NCBI RefSeq assembly: GCF_964020115.1 | Contig: NZ_OZ026542.1 | Coordinates: 3,224,802 to 3,288,801 of the forward strand | DNA: 64,000 bases | Source: Candidatus Regiella endosymbiont of Tuberolachnus salignus | Lineage (GTDB): Bacteria > Pseudomonadota > Gammaproteobacteria > Enterobacterales > Enterobacteriaceae | Direction: 5' to 3' | Part shown: positions 53,161 through 63,096 of the stretch, in pieces | How positions within the stretch are numbered: position 1 is the stretch's first letter | How the letters are laid out: every line of letters starts with the position of its first letter | Translations under genes and position numbers: made by a program | Notes under the pieces: generated by a model | Databases searched by the model: none | Told to the model about the DNA's origin: nothing | Seen by the model: the letters and a program-made list of their open reading frames with translations, nothing else

Positions 53161-53441
53161 GATGACCTCTTATCTAGGTTGTGATGGTGAGCTGACAGGG
53201 GTGGTTCGAGCCACCGCTGTTAGCGCTAAGGTTAATTGATATCAACGGTGATTGCGTCACCGTTATTGTTTGTGAATATTTATGTTTTCATGATGTATTA
53301 CTCCGTGGGTTGATGATGCGATATTAAATTCGTTGCCGTGAGTGAAATGCTCGTCCCAAGGGTAAATTTTGCATGCAGAAATTCTCCACAAATATATTGT
53401 GATTAATAAACCCCAGAAATAGTTATCAGGGGAGAGATCAA

Positions 53442-54227
53442 TTAATAACTAGAATGATGCGCTACACGATAGTGGCTACGTTGAGCGAATAAGTTAATTT
53501 CACGTTCTTCCCACTGTGCCAGTGTTGAGTTGAGCGTAGAAACGTTCGATTGTGCTGCCCCCTCGAGTGATTGCTGCATTTCGCTGATGACCCTTTCTGC
53601 ATTCTCACGCTTGCGGAGGCAACGCCGGATAACCTGTTTTTCCGCTTCAAATATAACTGCTTTAAATTGATTCGTGATCGTATAAATCCGGCGACATTCT
53701 TCTGCTAGCAGCGGGATTTTTTGCACCTCGAACCTCTGAGGAGAAGGAATACCTGTCACCTGACGCAGCGCATACCAAATGGCATTACTCCACGATTGAT
53801 TAAAATGAAAGCCGTTACTCATACACCACACTAAGCGGGTGAGATGGCTTAAATCGTCATGGCTGAGCAGTTCGGGGGATTGCGGGTGGTATTTTGGTAC
53901 GCTACTTAGTTCAGCTTCCATACGATTAAATTCAGTAATGTAGGCTTCTTTAAATGCTGCGGCTTTCTTTCCAGTAAATCCCATAACCAGGAAAACGAAA
54001 CCGTCTTTGGTCATTTGGTACACGGGTAATTTACGGCCTGTTACGTCAGTATATTCACTCTCCTCAAAATTGAGGGCAGTGAATTTTTTAGAGCAATCTA
54101 GGGCGGCAATAGCACGCAACACGTTATCATGACGCTTAACAAAGTAATTTGCTACAGCTTGAGAAGTAGTTACAACCTTGTCGTTACGAATGATGACTTC
54201 TGGAATAATAGGAAGTTGAATAGTCAT
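53442..54227 (-). CDS. Rha-family phage regulatory protein
   Basis: 261 residues. N-terminal Rha domain: TTSQAVANYFVKRHDNVLRA, NFEESEYTDVTGRKLPVYQM and TKDGFVFLVMGFTGKKAAAF with KEAYITEFNRME. The C-terminal half contains NGFHFNQSWSNAIWYALRQV, the P22 antirepressor-associated type of domain. Such proteins interfere with host or repressor functions. AAGGACAT lies upstream of ATG 54227. Confidence 0.85.
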   Translation of the reverse strand: MTIQLPIIPEVIIRNDKVVTTSQAVANYFVKRHDNVLRAIAALDCSKKFTALNFEESEYTDVTGRKLPVYQMTKDGFVFLVMGFTGKKAAAFKEAYITEFNRMEAELSSVPKYHPQSPELLSHDDLSHLTRLVWCMSNGFHFNQSWSNAIWYALRQVTGIPSPQRFEVQKIPLLAEECRRIYTITNQFKAVIFEAEKQVIRRCLRKRENAERVISEMQQSLEGAAQSNVSTLNSTLAQWEEREINLFAQRSHYRVAHHSSY

Positions 54228-54351
54228 GAGATATGTCCTTGGTAATATTTTGATTTACCCCTTTTGAGAGGGTGGTCGGGTGCTCAAAACCGTACCAAGC
54301 CGGCGGGCATATTCCCCTTACGGGTATTGTATTAGCCACACGCCCGACCAT
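54184..54351 (-). CDS. Short Ash/Icd-leader-like reading frame upstream of rha
   Basis: 55 codons from ATG 54351, MVGRVANTIPVRGICPPAWY then GFEHPTT, overlapping the rha start in another frame. Similar short frames (VGR..., PP.WYGFE) occur upstream of rha or antirepressor genes in enterobacterial prophages and are sometimes annotated Ash or Icd-like. The surroundings contain inverted GGTCGGGTG / CGCCCGACC and GTGCTCAAAAC repeats. It may be a regulatory leader, not a protein. Confidence 0.35.
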   Translation of the reverse strand: MVGRVANTIPVRGICPPAWYGFEHPTTLSKGVNQNITKDISHDYSTSYYSRSHHS

Positions 54352-54467
54352 ATCAAAATATTTTGGACATAAAAAATCCGCATTCTGTCGGGAGCGGGTA
54401 CCGCTTGGTAGGATGTTTTGAGCACCTGTAGTGAATATAGCCCAAGCATGTTCCTGTCGTCAACTGG

Positions 54468-55277
54468 TTAAACCAAAGCATGTTCTTTCGCCTCTTGCTC
54501 GGCAATAAGAATGTGCCTGAAGGTGTTGAGGGCATGGTTATTATAGCGAAAGGCTTGCACTTGCTTATCACTATGACGAGATTTATCTAAATGATACTCG
54601 CCATATTGCTCGGTTTTCATATCATTATCATTTGCGATCCGCCCAATTTTATTCGCTGAGACATCAAACAATTTGCCAATTTCACTTGCGGTATACAGTT
54701 TTTCAACAAGTAGCGGCAGGGGAACGACCTCACACCCGGCTAATGGGTTGATCAGTCCAGCAATAACCCCTTGTCGGGATAGTGGAGAAAGTAAAGTTGC
54801 CCAGGCAAAGGTTTTTTCTGCTACTTCCATCGCCATCTGCATCGCTTTGGCCTTCCGAAATTCCGGTAATCCGCTGCCCTCATCACGGTGTGGCTGACTT
54901 TTTGGCGTCTCTTTCGTGAGTTTTCCGCGGCGATAATCAATAAACGTCTGATTAACCCTAATACGGAAATCAGGTCGAATCCAACCAGCGTATTCAACTG
55001 CGAGGATTTCATGGGCATAGGTACCTGGATCTTTCCCGCCATGTTTTACTTCGATGACGTTATGAGCAAGGTGTGAATTTACACCTTGATTATTTTTCAA
55101 TAAGTTAGCGTCTAATTCAGCGATGAGTGCTTTGGTTTCTTCACGACGCAACCACTGGCTAGGTTTTTTATGTTCACCTTCGCCACTCGCTTTGTGAATG
55201 GCATTAAGGTTAAAACGGTCGATTGCATCGGTGGTGACAATGATGCCGGCCACGATGGGAAGATTTTCTTTAGGCAT
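54468..55277 (-). CDS. KilA-N domain phage protein
   Basis: 269 residues from ATG 55277, with AAGGAGAACTCACT upstream; a longer frame to 55349 lacks a site. KilA-N features: FNLNAIHKASGEGEHKKPSQ, WLRREETKALIAEL, and TYAHEILAVEYAGWIRPDFR then IRVNQTFIDYRRG. C-terminal HTH-like part (LYTASEIGKLFDVSANKIGR). Such proteins are lytic-cycle regulators or antirepressors, common in P22-like phages of insect symbionts. Confidence 0.85.
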   Translation of the reverse strand: MPKENLPIVAGIIVTTDAIDRFNLNAIHKASGEGEHKKPSQWLRREETKALIAELDANLLKNNQGVNSHLAHNVIEVKHGGKDPGTYAHEILAVEYAGWIRPDFRIRVNQTFIDYRRGKLTKETPKSQPHRDEGSGLPEFRKAKAMQMAMEVAEKTFAWATLLSPLSRQGVIAGLINPLAGCEVVPLPLLVEKLYTASEIGKLFDVSANKIGRIANDNDMKTEQYGEYHLDKSRHSDKQVQAFRYNNHALNTFRHILIAEQEAKEHALV

Positions 55278-55426
55278 AGTGAGTTCTCCTTGATTATTGC
55301 CTATCGTGAAAGGATTGAGTGTGTTTAAGTAATGGTCTAATTGAATCAACAGGCGTAAAAAAACCGCGTACTGGCGTAGGCGGTATCGGTTAGCTGAGGA
55401 AATAGGTAGCGGGAACGAAAAGAAAC

Positions 55427-56407
55427 TTAATGTAACAGCATGTCAAGTTCTTCATCCGAAAGCCCGGTAGACATTTTAATCACGGAGCGATCAACATTAC
55501 TGGCAAGAAGCTGTTTGGCAATTTCTACATTTCTTTCCTGACGACCCTGTTGCATGCCCTGTTGCATGCCCTGTTGCATACCCTTTTGCATGCCGCGTTG
55601 TTCACCGCGCTCTTCACCGCGTTTTTCGAGTTGTTGTGCAAATGTCATAATGTCCTCCTGTGCCTGCTCTGGAACGGATTGAACCCACAGTGCCAATGCT
55701 TTATCGAGCTCATCTGTGCCGGTTTCATTGGCTTTACCACATATTTCAATAAAGTACCGCAGGACATCTTTAAAATAATCTGGGCTCACTTGTGTGTAAA
55801 TTGTAGTCATTTTGCCTTTCGATAACAAGGCTCCTAACCAGCTAAAAGGTGACTGCCTTTGGCGATAGTGTTTGAATAAGATTTCCATCACTGACGCTAA
55901 ACCGTGTTGATTTATCTCTTCATCTGACATGACCGTTAAATCAATCAGTTGAAAGGGCTTGAGTGCTATCGCTTTGGCTAATTCGGGATTCTCAAAGCAA
56001 TCCCATATCTTGGTTGAGTAAGGATAAGGCGATTTTTCTCCGTGATACAGTACCAGGGGTAACACAATCGGTAATTTTTTATGCCCTTGCTTCAGGTGAT
56101 TATTCATCAACTCGACAACGTAACACAGGATGCGAAACGCCATCATCTCATCATCACTGCTCTGGTGCTCCGCCGCCAGGTAGATATAGCCCGGCTTTCC
56201 GCCTATCTTGCAACTGTAAACAATATCGCTGTACAGCGTATCAGGCCATTTGGGGACATATTCGTTGGGGGTCATCACTAATGTAGCAGTATCAATCAAT
56301 GCTAATGTTTCCTTTGGAAGATGATGCACCAACCAATCGACCATAATTTGTTTATGCTGTAACGACCGCTTGAAAAGGGCGTCATGGGGCTTTGATATGC
56401 TAGACAT
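55427..56407 (-). CDS. Rpn family PD-(D/E)XK nuclease
   Basis: 326 residues. Starts KPHDALFKRSLQHKQIMVDW; catalytic-type Asp and Glu in LYSDIVYSCKIGG and IYLAAEHQSSDDEMMAFRIL; then PLVLYHGEKSPYPY. These recombination-promoting nucleases are abundant in Regiella-, Hamiltonella- and Serratia-type symbiont genomes. A run of tandem 12-bp units gives GMQQGMQQGMQQGRQ near residue 280. All expected motifs are present. A cargo gene within the phage early region. Confidence 0.9.
   Translation of the reverse strand: MSSISKPHDALFKRSLQHKQIMVDWLVHHLPKETLALIDTATLVMTPNEYVPKWPDTLYSDIVYSCKIGGKPGYIYLAAEHQSSDDEMMAFRILCYVVELMNNHLKQGHKKLPIVLPLVLYHGEKSPYPYSTKIWDCFENPELAKAIALKPFQLIDLTVMSDEEINQHGLASVMEILFKHYRQRQSPFSWLGALLSKGKMTTIYTQVSPDYFKDVLRYFIEICGKANETGTDELDKALALWVQSVPEQAQEDIMTFAQQLEKRGEERGEQRGMQKGMQQGMQQGMQQGRQERNVEIAKQLLASNVDRSVIKMSTGLSDEELDMLLH
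55544..55595. repeat. 12-bp tandem repeat in the Rpn gene
   Basis: About four units of CCTGTTGCATGC-like sequence, encoding repeated GMQQ. The unit is a multiple of three, so copy number changes keep the frame. Confidence 0.85.
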
Positions 56408-56510
56408 TCCGTGTTTTCTCTCTGATTATGGTTACCTTACGGTGTCGATTTATCACCGAATAACTTTACACGCATTATGATTCATAGACGCTGAATTTTT
56501 TCATCAGCAA

Positions 56511-57131
56511 TTACGCCACCTGCCTATAACGTTGAATGGCGGCGATGTCTTTTTCCAGTTCAGCTAAAAACAGGCGTACTTCGGTTTCCATTTCCTTCCC
56601 CAGCGCCTTATCAAACTGAACGCGGGTTTTGAAGTAAGCCAGTTCCGGGGGCAGTCGATTATCAAAACTGACAAAGTCACACCATTTACGCCCAGTACAA
56701 AGCATTTGCGCGTGCATTTGCAATACATATTGATTTTTGATTTTCCCTGTTCTCACTGTTTCTAAGTGCGTCCAGGTTTTAGGGCATTTAATCTCGACCA
56801 GGCCATCATCATTCACTAATCCGTCAGGACTGGCGGCAAATCCTTTGATGCGGGGATGATCAATCAGCCCTACCTCCGTGACATTGGACGCAAATTCATT
56901 AAACACATACACCTGACGGGCAACCGCTTCCAGTTCGGTACCTCGTCTCATGTCAGCGGTAATAAAGAAGTCTTCCCGTTGCCCGGTGAGCCGCTGGCAA
57001 ATCAACTCTGCCAGGTATTTTTGTCGGGTCGCGCTATAGCCCGTTTTGGTTTTCGTCATCACATCCGCTAATCGGCTGGCGGTCACTTTGCCACAGCGGG
57101 CAGCAAACCAGGCTTCTGTTCGTTGTTCCAT
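56511..57131 (-). CDS. YqaJ-type (lambda exonuclease-like) recombination exonuclease
   Basis: 206 residues. RTEAWFAARCGKVTASRLAD, ELICQRLTGQ, and the catalytic FAASPDGLVNDDGLVEIKCP (Asp...Glu-x-Lys). A 5'-3' dsDNA exonuclease that pairs with an annealing protein. Located three bases downstream of the DUF669 gene. Confidence 0.92.
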   Translation of the reverse strand: MEQRTEAWFAARCGKVTASRLADVMTKTKTGYSATRQKYLAELICQRLTGQREDFFITADMRRGTELEAVARQVYVFNEFASNVTEVGLIDHPRIKGFAASPDGLVNDDGLVEIKCPKTWTHLETVRTGKIKNQYVLQMHAQMLCTGRKWCDFVSFDNRLPPELAYFKTRVQFDKALGKEMETEVRLFLAELEKDIAAIQRYRQVA

Positions 57132-57134
57132 GTG

Positions 57135-57728
57135 TCACCTCGATAATTGCGATTCGCCAAAAAATTGATCATCCCCCGGGTAGGCAGCTGAAGTCTGCTG
57201 AGCAATAGGCGATAGGCGTTCATCTTTATCTTTCAGCATCGTGATAAGTTTGTCGATGTGGGTTGCGGGTTTTCCTGCTATTTTTTCTGGTAAGGTTTGT
57301 CTCGTTTGGGCGAAAAAAGGCAGCTGAATATCAAAGCTGTAGGTATCGCTGCCGTCGCTTTTGGTTTTCAGCTTTTTTTGCAGCACCAGTCCCACTTTTT
57401 TACCCCTTAATTCCGGCGCCAGAAGGAGATTGCTCTTTATTACCCGCGTGAGCTGTTTAATGCCGGTACAGCCCATTAAGGCATTAATCAGGTTGACACC
57501 GTAGGCATTAGCGGTGCCGTCTTTCTTTTCGTAATAGAGGTTCAGATAGTTGGCTTTGCGCCCATCGTCCGTTTCAACAGAAAATTCAATCGATTTGGCG
57601 CCACTGGGGCTGTTCATGTATTTGGCTTCTGTGATGCTGAAAATATAGGCACCTGACTCACTGATAAATCCACTTTGGCCTGCGGCGAGCGCAGTTTCTT
57701 GGTGATACGTAAAGATGACGTCATTCAT
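57135..57728 (-). CDS. DUF669 single-strand binding-like protein
   Basis: 197 residues; AKYMNSPSGAKSIEFSVETD and DGRKANYLNLYYEKKDG, then GCTGIKQLTR are the DUF669 pattern. Always near phage recombinase ATPases; likely an ssDNA-binding protein. Overlaps the upstream ATPase gene by four bases. Confidence 0.85.
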   Translation of the reverse strand: MNDVIFTYHQETALAAGQSGFISESGAYIFSITEAKYMNSPSGAKSIEFSVETDDGRKANYLNLYYEKKDGTANAYGVNLINALMGCTGIKQLTRVIKSNLLLAPELRGKKVGLVLQKKLKTKSDGSDTYSFDIQLPFFAQTRQTLPEKIAGKPATHIDKLITMLKDKDERLSPIAQQTSAAYPGDDQFFGESQLSR

Positions 57729-58408
57729 GCTGCCTGTCCTTCTGTGTGGTGAACCTTATCAAGGTTGTAATAGTGGCAAACCGTGGCATCCACCTTGGCA
57801 AGGTCGTTGTCAATTTCATGGCTATCGAACATGTTTATAGGGGATTTAACCGTGTCTGCGCCGCTATTTTGTGTCGTAAACAAATAATTTCCGTCCTGAA
57901 CCAAAGTACGTAGCACCAGGGTAAACAAGCCTTCCAAGGTGATTTTTTCATCCAACATTTTCCCGATGGTTTTAATCTTGGTTTTTCCTGAGGTGGTTTC
58001 TTCGGTGTGCGATAAAAAATAAAGACGCAGGTCAGCCGGGGTTTCTTTAATGGCGTTATCGATAATTGACCAAGCGTGATGACCAATTTCAGTAAACTTA
58101 TCGAATGATTTTTCATGCGAACGGCGCATAAACTCATTTGCCATCACGTATTGAAAATCATCAATAATCACGATTTTCTTGCCGTATAAAGACGCATTTT
58201 TAATCGCAAGAATAATAGCTTGCCACTGGTCGGTGACATAAAGCGCGGTTTCAGGGACGTTTTTATCCCACCGTTGCCACCCTGTCGAGCGAAAGGGCAG
58301 CGGTTTGTTAATGGTTTGGATTAATAAGCATTCTTTCGGGTTGAGCGCTCGCAAGCTCGTTGATTTTCCTGTTCCCGATTCACCGAGTATTAATGTGGCG
58401 GTTCCCAT
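57725..58408 (-). CDS. Phage AAA ATPase, Sak4-like recombination protein
   Basis: 227 residues. Walker A LGESGTGKSTSLRAL at residues 6-20 and Walker B KIVIIDDFQYVM. Together with DUF669 and YqaJ this forms a single-strand annealing/recombination module. AAGGAGT precedes ATG 58408. Confidence 0.88.
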   Translation of the reverse strand: MGTATLILGESGTGKSTSLRALNPKECLLIQTINKPLPFRSTGWQRWDKNVPETALYVTDQWQAIILAIKNASLYGKKIVIIDDFQYVMANEFMRRSHEKSFDKFTEIGHHAWSIIDNAIKETPADLRLYFLSHTEETTSGKTKIKTIGKMLDEKITLEGLFTLVLRTLVQDGNYLFTTQNSGADTVKSPINMFDSHEIDNDLAKVDATVCHYYNLDKVHHTEGQAA

Positions 58409-58581
58409 TGTTAACTCCTTTCTGTTGTGGTTAATTTAAGCGCCTGTCCGTTGCTTATCGTCATCGTCCCTGACTTTGGCAGTACAGACTCAACATTTGT
58501 GAATCCCCCACGCATTGTTAATAAAATAAGGGATCGCGCCGTTGCTCATGATGAGCAAGACGTTATCTTTGATGGCGGGTG
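58409..58581. other. Leader region between N and the recombination genes
   Basis: No gene recognised. Only very short frames occur (for example MSNGAIPYFINNAWGIHKC). Confidence 0.4.
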
Positions 58582-58621
58582 TTAAGCCGATGCGGTGATC
58601 GCTTTTTTGTTCCTGCTGGTT
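58582..58621 (-). pseudogene. 3' end of the N antiterminator gene, cut off by IS copy 4
   Basis: Codes SRNKKAITASA and stop. Joined to the 96 codons at 60754-61041 after removing the IS and one GGTT, it restores an N-like C-terminus (P22 N ends SKQITAR). Confidence 0.65.
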
Positions 58622-58709
58622 TGTCAGCGCTAATGATAAAAGACCGTAAATTGCTAATTTAATTTGTCCACTCAAGCCAGAATGCAGTTTCCTTTGTGGT
58701 GACAAAGCC

Positions 58710-60697
<1,988 letters not shown>

Positions 60698-60753
60698 CAA
60701 AAACTGGACATTTTAAAGTAGCAAAAAGTGGTCAATCTAAAGTAGCGTTGACA

Positions 60754-61041
60754 GGTTTCCCGTATTGAAAATAACCAGACTTTGGGTATCAGCCGGTTGT
60801 ACAGACTGTCGGGCAACTTTTTATGTAACGGGAAAAGCGTTGCCATAACAATCGCTCGATTTACCTCAGCATGAGGCTGAGCCTGCGCTATTTTTGCCGG
60901 ATTGTTTCGTATCCTATCAACGCTATTTTTCATGGCATCCCGTGAGATTGCCGCCGCTTTACGGCGTTGATGCCGCCGGTATTTCGCATTGCCACGGTCT
61001 AAGACCGGGCGGGTGGCGCGTTTCCAGATGATAGTGGTCAT
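60754..61041 (-). pseudogene. N: P22-like N antitermination protein, 3' end displaced
   Basis: 96 codons, MTTIIWKRATRPVLDRGNAK, then YRRHQRRKAAAISRDAM. P22 N has GNAKTRRHERRRKLAIERD, so the arginine-rich boxB-binding helix is clearly present (about residues 18-36). The IS replaces the last 13 or so residues with 19 from its own end (CQRYFRLTTFCYFKMSSFC). It is the first gene after PL and nutL, exactly where N belongs. RNA binding may survive, but the C-terminal polymerase-interaction part is altered. Confidence 0.85.
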
Positions 61042-61114
61042 AAAATCTCCTAATTGATTTTGGGATAGACTAAGGAATCAGTTGCTATTCAGAAATCAAC
61101 AGGGAGAAAGGGGA

Positions 61115-61149
61115 GCACTTTGTCAGTGCCAGCAGGTTGTTAAAGAGCG
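61115..61149 (-). promoter_or_regulatory. nutL site: boxA and boxB
   Basis: On the minus strand boxA CGCTCTTTAACAA (61137-61149) followed by boxB GCACTGACAAAGTGC (61115-61129), a 5-bp stem with loop GACAA, the same pentaloop as P22. Located 74 bases upstream of the N start and 98 bases after the PL -10. Confidence 0.9.
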
Positions 61150-61246
61150 TCAATCTTGTTCTGTCAGCCGCAAATCATTCCGATCTTCATACGCCTCGGA
61201 CGGCTACTTCGTGGGCTTTCCTTGCCTGTTTGCGGTGGTGATATTT

Positions 61247-61275
61247 AATTTAATTAACAAAACATAAATTGTCAA
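61247..61275 (-). promoter_or_regulatory. Prophage PL promoter
   Basis: Minus strand TTGACA (61270-61275), 17-base spacer, TAAATT (61247-61252). A perfect -35 and near-consensus -10, overlapped by a palindrome that is a likely repressor operator. Confidence 0.85.
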
Positions 61276-61300
61276 TAAAAGTTTTATTAACAAAACATAA
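61253..61300. promoter_or_regulatory. Probable OL operator cluster
   Basis: A 25-bp palindrome TTGTCAATAAAA-G-TTTTATTAACAA (61269-61293, one mismatch) and two direct copies of ATTAACAAAACATAA (61253-61267, 61286-61300) cover the PL -35 and spacer. Assigned to the CI-like repressor by position. Confidence 0.6.
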
Positions 61301-61363
61301 CGCAGGCAGTGAGTTTAGTAAATGAGGCTCTATAACATTGGGTTACATGAGGTTGAATTTAAT

Positions 61364-62014
61364 TTAGACAAGTTCCATTTGTGTACGTATACAGACACCA
61401 ATAATATCTTTGAGGCTCTCTATTTGAATAGATTTATAATTCTGGTTAAGGGAGACGAGATAAATATTGGGGCCATCAATAATAAGTTTTTTGATGGTGA
61501 TGCTATCTGAGTTTGCCAATCGTGCTGCCACTATCGCGCCGCTGAAAGGACGGCGTTCTGGATCCACGATGACAACAGCGCCTTCTGAAAGAGAGACGCC
61601 TGATCCCCCGGTTTGAACCATCGAATCACCCTCTACCCTAATAGCAAAAGAAAAACGGGGAGTATCGCCTGTGGTTTCTATCCACGTGTTCACATTACTT
61701 AATTCATTATCCATAATATCACTCCATGCTCCTGCCTGCTGAAGTGATAGTAACGGGATCCGTTTACTACTTCTGAGTAAATCTAACCCGTCTTTTTTGT
61801 TAAAAACAGGCCCGCCTTGAAGTAACCATTTTTCATTCACGCCAAGTATTGTCGCCAAGGACGCCACATACTTTGCTGAAGGTTCATTGCCTCCGTTTAC
61901 CCATTGGCTAACGGTACCTTTGGATGCGCCTGTAGCGCGAACAAGATCTTTACTTTTGATATTGAGATCACGCATTCGCAAAACAATGCGTTCATTGAGT
62001 GTGTTAGTTTTCAT
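61364..62014 (-). CDS. CI-like prophage repressor (XRE plus S24 peptidase)
   Basis: 216 residues from ATG 62014 (MKTNTLNERIVLRMRDLNIK). HTH (SKDLVRATGASKGTVSQWVN), then an S24 autoprotease domain with Ser in RVEGDSMVQTGG and Lys in GAIVAARLANSDSITIKKLI. It maintains lysogeny and self-cleaves when RecA is activated. No ribosome site precedes the ATG, so the message may be leaderless as for lambda cI. Confidence 0.93.
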   Translation of the reverse strand: MKTNTLNERIVLRMRDLNIKSKDLVRATGASKGTVSQWVNGGNEPSAKYVASLATILGVNEKWLLQGGPVFNKKDGLDLLRSSKRIPLLSLQQAGAWSDIMDNELSNVNTWIETTGDTPRFSFAIRVEGDSMVQTGGSGVSLSEGAVVIVDPERRPFSGAIVAARLANSDSITIKKLIIDGPNIYLVSLNQNYKSIQIESLKDIIGVCIRTQMELV

Positions 62015-62015
62015 G

Positions 62016-62033
62016 TTTGTATTATTAAACAAA
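62016..62033. promoter_or_regulatory. Probable OR operator half-sites
   Basis: TTTGT and ACAAA as inverted repeats separated by eight bases, immediately upstream of the repressor start and about 15 bases before the PR -35. The TTAA.CAAA text resembles the OL repeats. Confidence 0.4.
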
Positions 62034-62047
62034 TGGGATTTTGTTTC

Positions 62048-62077
62048 TTGACTTTTATAGGTTTTGCTCTTTAAACT
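62048..62077 (+). promoter_or_regulatory. Prophage PR promoter
   Basis: TTGACT (62048-62053), 18-base spacer, TAAACT (62072-62077), 32 bases before the cro start. A boxA-like GCTCTTTA overlaps the -10 but no boxB follows. Confidence 0.6.
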
Positions 62078-62109
62078 TACCCAGTTAATATTTTCAATAG
62101 GAATACAGA

Positions 62110-62328
62110 ATGCAAAAGAAAGAAGTTATCACTCACTTTGGTAGCACCACGGCTACTGCGAAAGCACTTGGAATTTCAAAATCTACAGTGAGTCTTTGGA
62201 AAGAAATTATTCCATGGAAATACGCACTTCTGATAGAAAAGGTGACAGAGCATGATCTTACCTACAACTCAGCATGGTATCGCACACTAAGAAATGACTC
62301 AGCACCGGATGAGACCGCTAAATTATAG
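62110..62328 (+). CDS. cro: Cro-like repressor
   Basis: 72 residues, MQKKEVITHFGSTTATAKAL and GISKSTVSLWKEIIPWKYAL, closely patterned on P22 Cro (KDVIDHFGT...VAKALGIS). Divergent from the CI-like gene. It shuts down PRM and later PR/PL. Confidence 0.9.
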   Translation: MQKKEVITHFGSTTATAKALGISKSTVSLWKEIIPWKYALLIEKVTEHDLTYNSAWYRTLRNDSAPDETAKL

Positions 62329-62454
62329 ATGATTCTTTTGTATGAGCCATTACTCAGGATCTTCAGTAAAGGGCATAGGTGCTCAATATTAATGCATCAC
62401 ACTACTCTCTCATAATAAAAAAGAATAGTTAACCCAAAAGGAACACAGCAAATT
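62329..62454. other. cro-cII gap
   Basis: A short region where nutR would be expected. I could not find a convincing boxA/boxB pair. A GAGTAATGGCTC-like weak hairpin is the only structure. Confidence 0.35.
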
Positions 62455-62898
62455 ATGGATAAACGCGCATTAATTAACCGGCTGTGTGAACGGGTGACCG
62501 GAGGCAGGGCGGTCGCAGCGGCTTATTTAGGGATATCCGAATCGAAATTTAACAATCACTTGTATGAAAATAAAGGCAGTCGATTTTTTAGCATTGATGA
62601 ACTGGTCGCACTGCAAACGCTGAGTGGCTCCAGTTTAGTGGCGGAGTATTTCGCCACCCGTTCGGATGCCATCGTGGTACCGACCCCCTCGGCGGAGGTA
62701 GATACGGTGGAATTGCATCATATGTGCCTGAACACCGCCGTGAAACGCAGTGCGGTCGATCAGTTAATTCTGGAAGCAATCAGAAAACACGGTTCAATTA
62801 ATCAACAAGCCCAACAGAAAATTCTAGAGGCTCACCGTAAACACATCGCGACACGCGACGGCGAAATCCGTGCCACGCTGCAAGTTTACGGTCAATAA
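62455..62898 (+). CDS. CII/YmfL-like phage regulator
   Basis: 147 residues: INRLCERVTGGRAVAAAYLG and ISESKFNNHLYENKGSRFFS, then IDELVALQTLSG. This is the CII-like YmfL family, in the cII position after cro. The C-terminal half is helical (QQAQQKILEAHRKHIATRD). Probably an activator for establishing lysogeny. Confidence 0.8.
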   Translation: MDKRALINRLCERVTGGRAVAAAYLGISESKFNNHLYENKGSRFFSIDELVALQTLSGSSLVAEYFATRSDAIVVPTPSAEVDTVELHHMCLNTAVKRSAVDQLILEAIRKHGSINQQAQQKILEAHRKHIATRDGEIRATLQVYGQ

Positions 62899-62951
62899 AA
62901 AAACCGTTACTGCGACAGAACAGTAACCCTACACAAACACATGGAGTGATT

Positions 62952-63086
62952 ATGAACGCATTATCCAACGCCGTAAACCCCAGCATGGGAAGCCGAGATA
63001 TCGCCGAGTGGGTGGAGTCACGTCACGATAACGTGAAAAGAGCCATTGACGCGGGTGTGTTGAAAACCAGGGAAAAGGCAGCTTAA
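62952..63086 (+). CDS. Short Rha-N-terminus-like protein
   Basis: 44 residues, MNALSNAVNPSMGSRDIAEW and VESRHDNVKRAIDAGVLKTR. It resembles the first 30 residues of Rha regulators (M.SR.IAE...RHDNV.R.I) and then stops. GGAG lies eight bases before the ATG. It may be a remnant of a larger rha gene or a genuine small regulator. Confidence 0.5.
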   Translation: MNALSNAVNPSMGSRDIAEWVESRHDNVKRAIDAGVLKTREKAA

Positions 63087-63096
63087 GGAGCACGCA

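Noticed and set aside
55544..55595. Tandem repeat considered as a CRISPR-like array
   Set aside because: 12-bp units without spacers inside a coding frame. No CRISPR array was seen anywhere in the window.
61082..61267. 61-codon plus-strand frame
   Set aside because: Covers nutL and PL on the other strand, with no ribosome site.
62329..62454. Search for nutR between cro and cII
   Set aside because: No boxB-like hairpin with a GACAA-type loop found, so no site is claimed.
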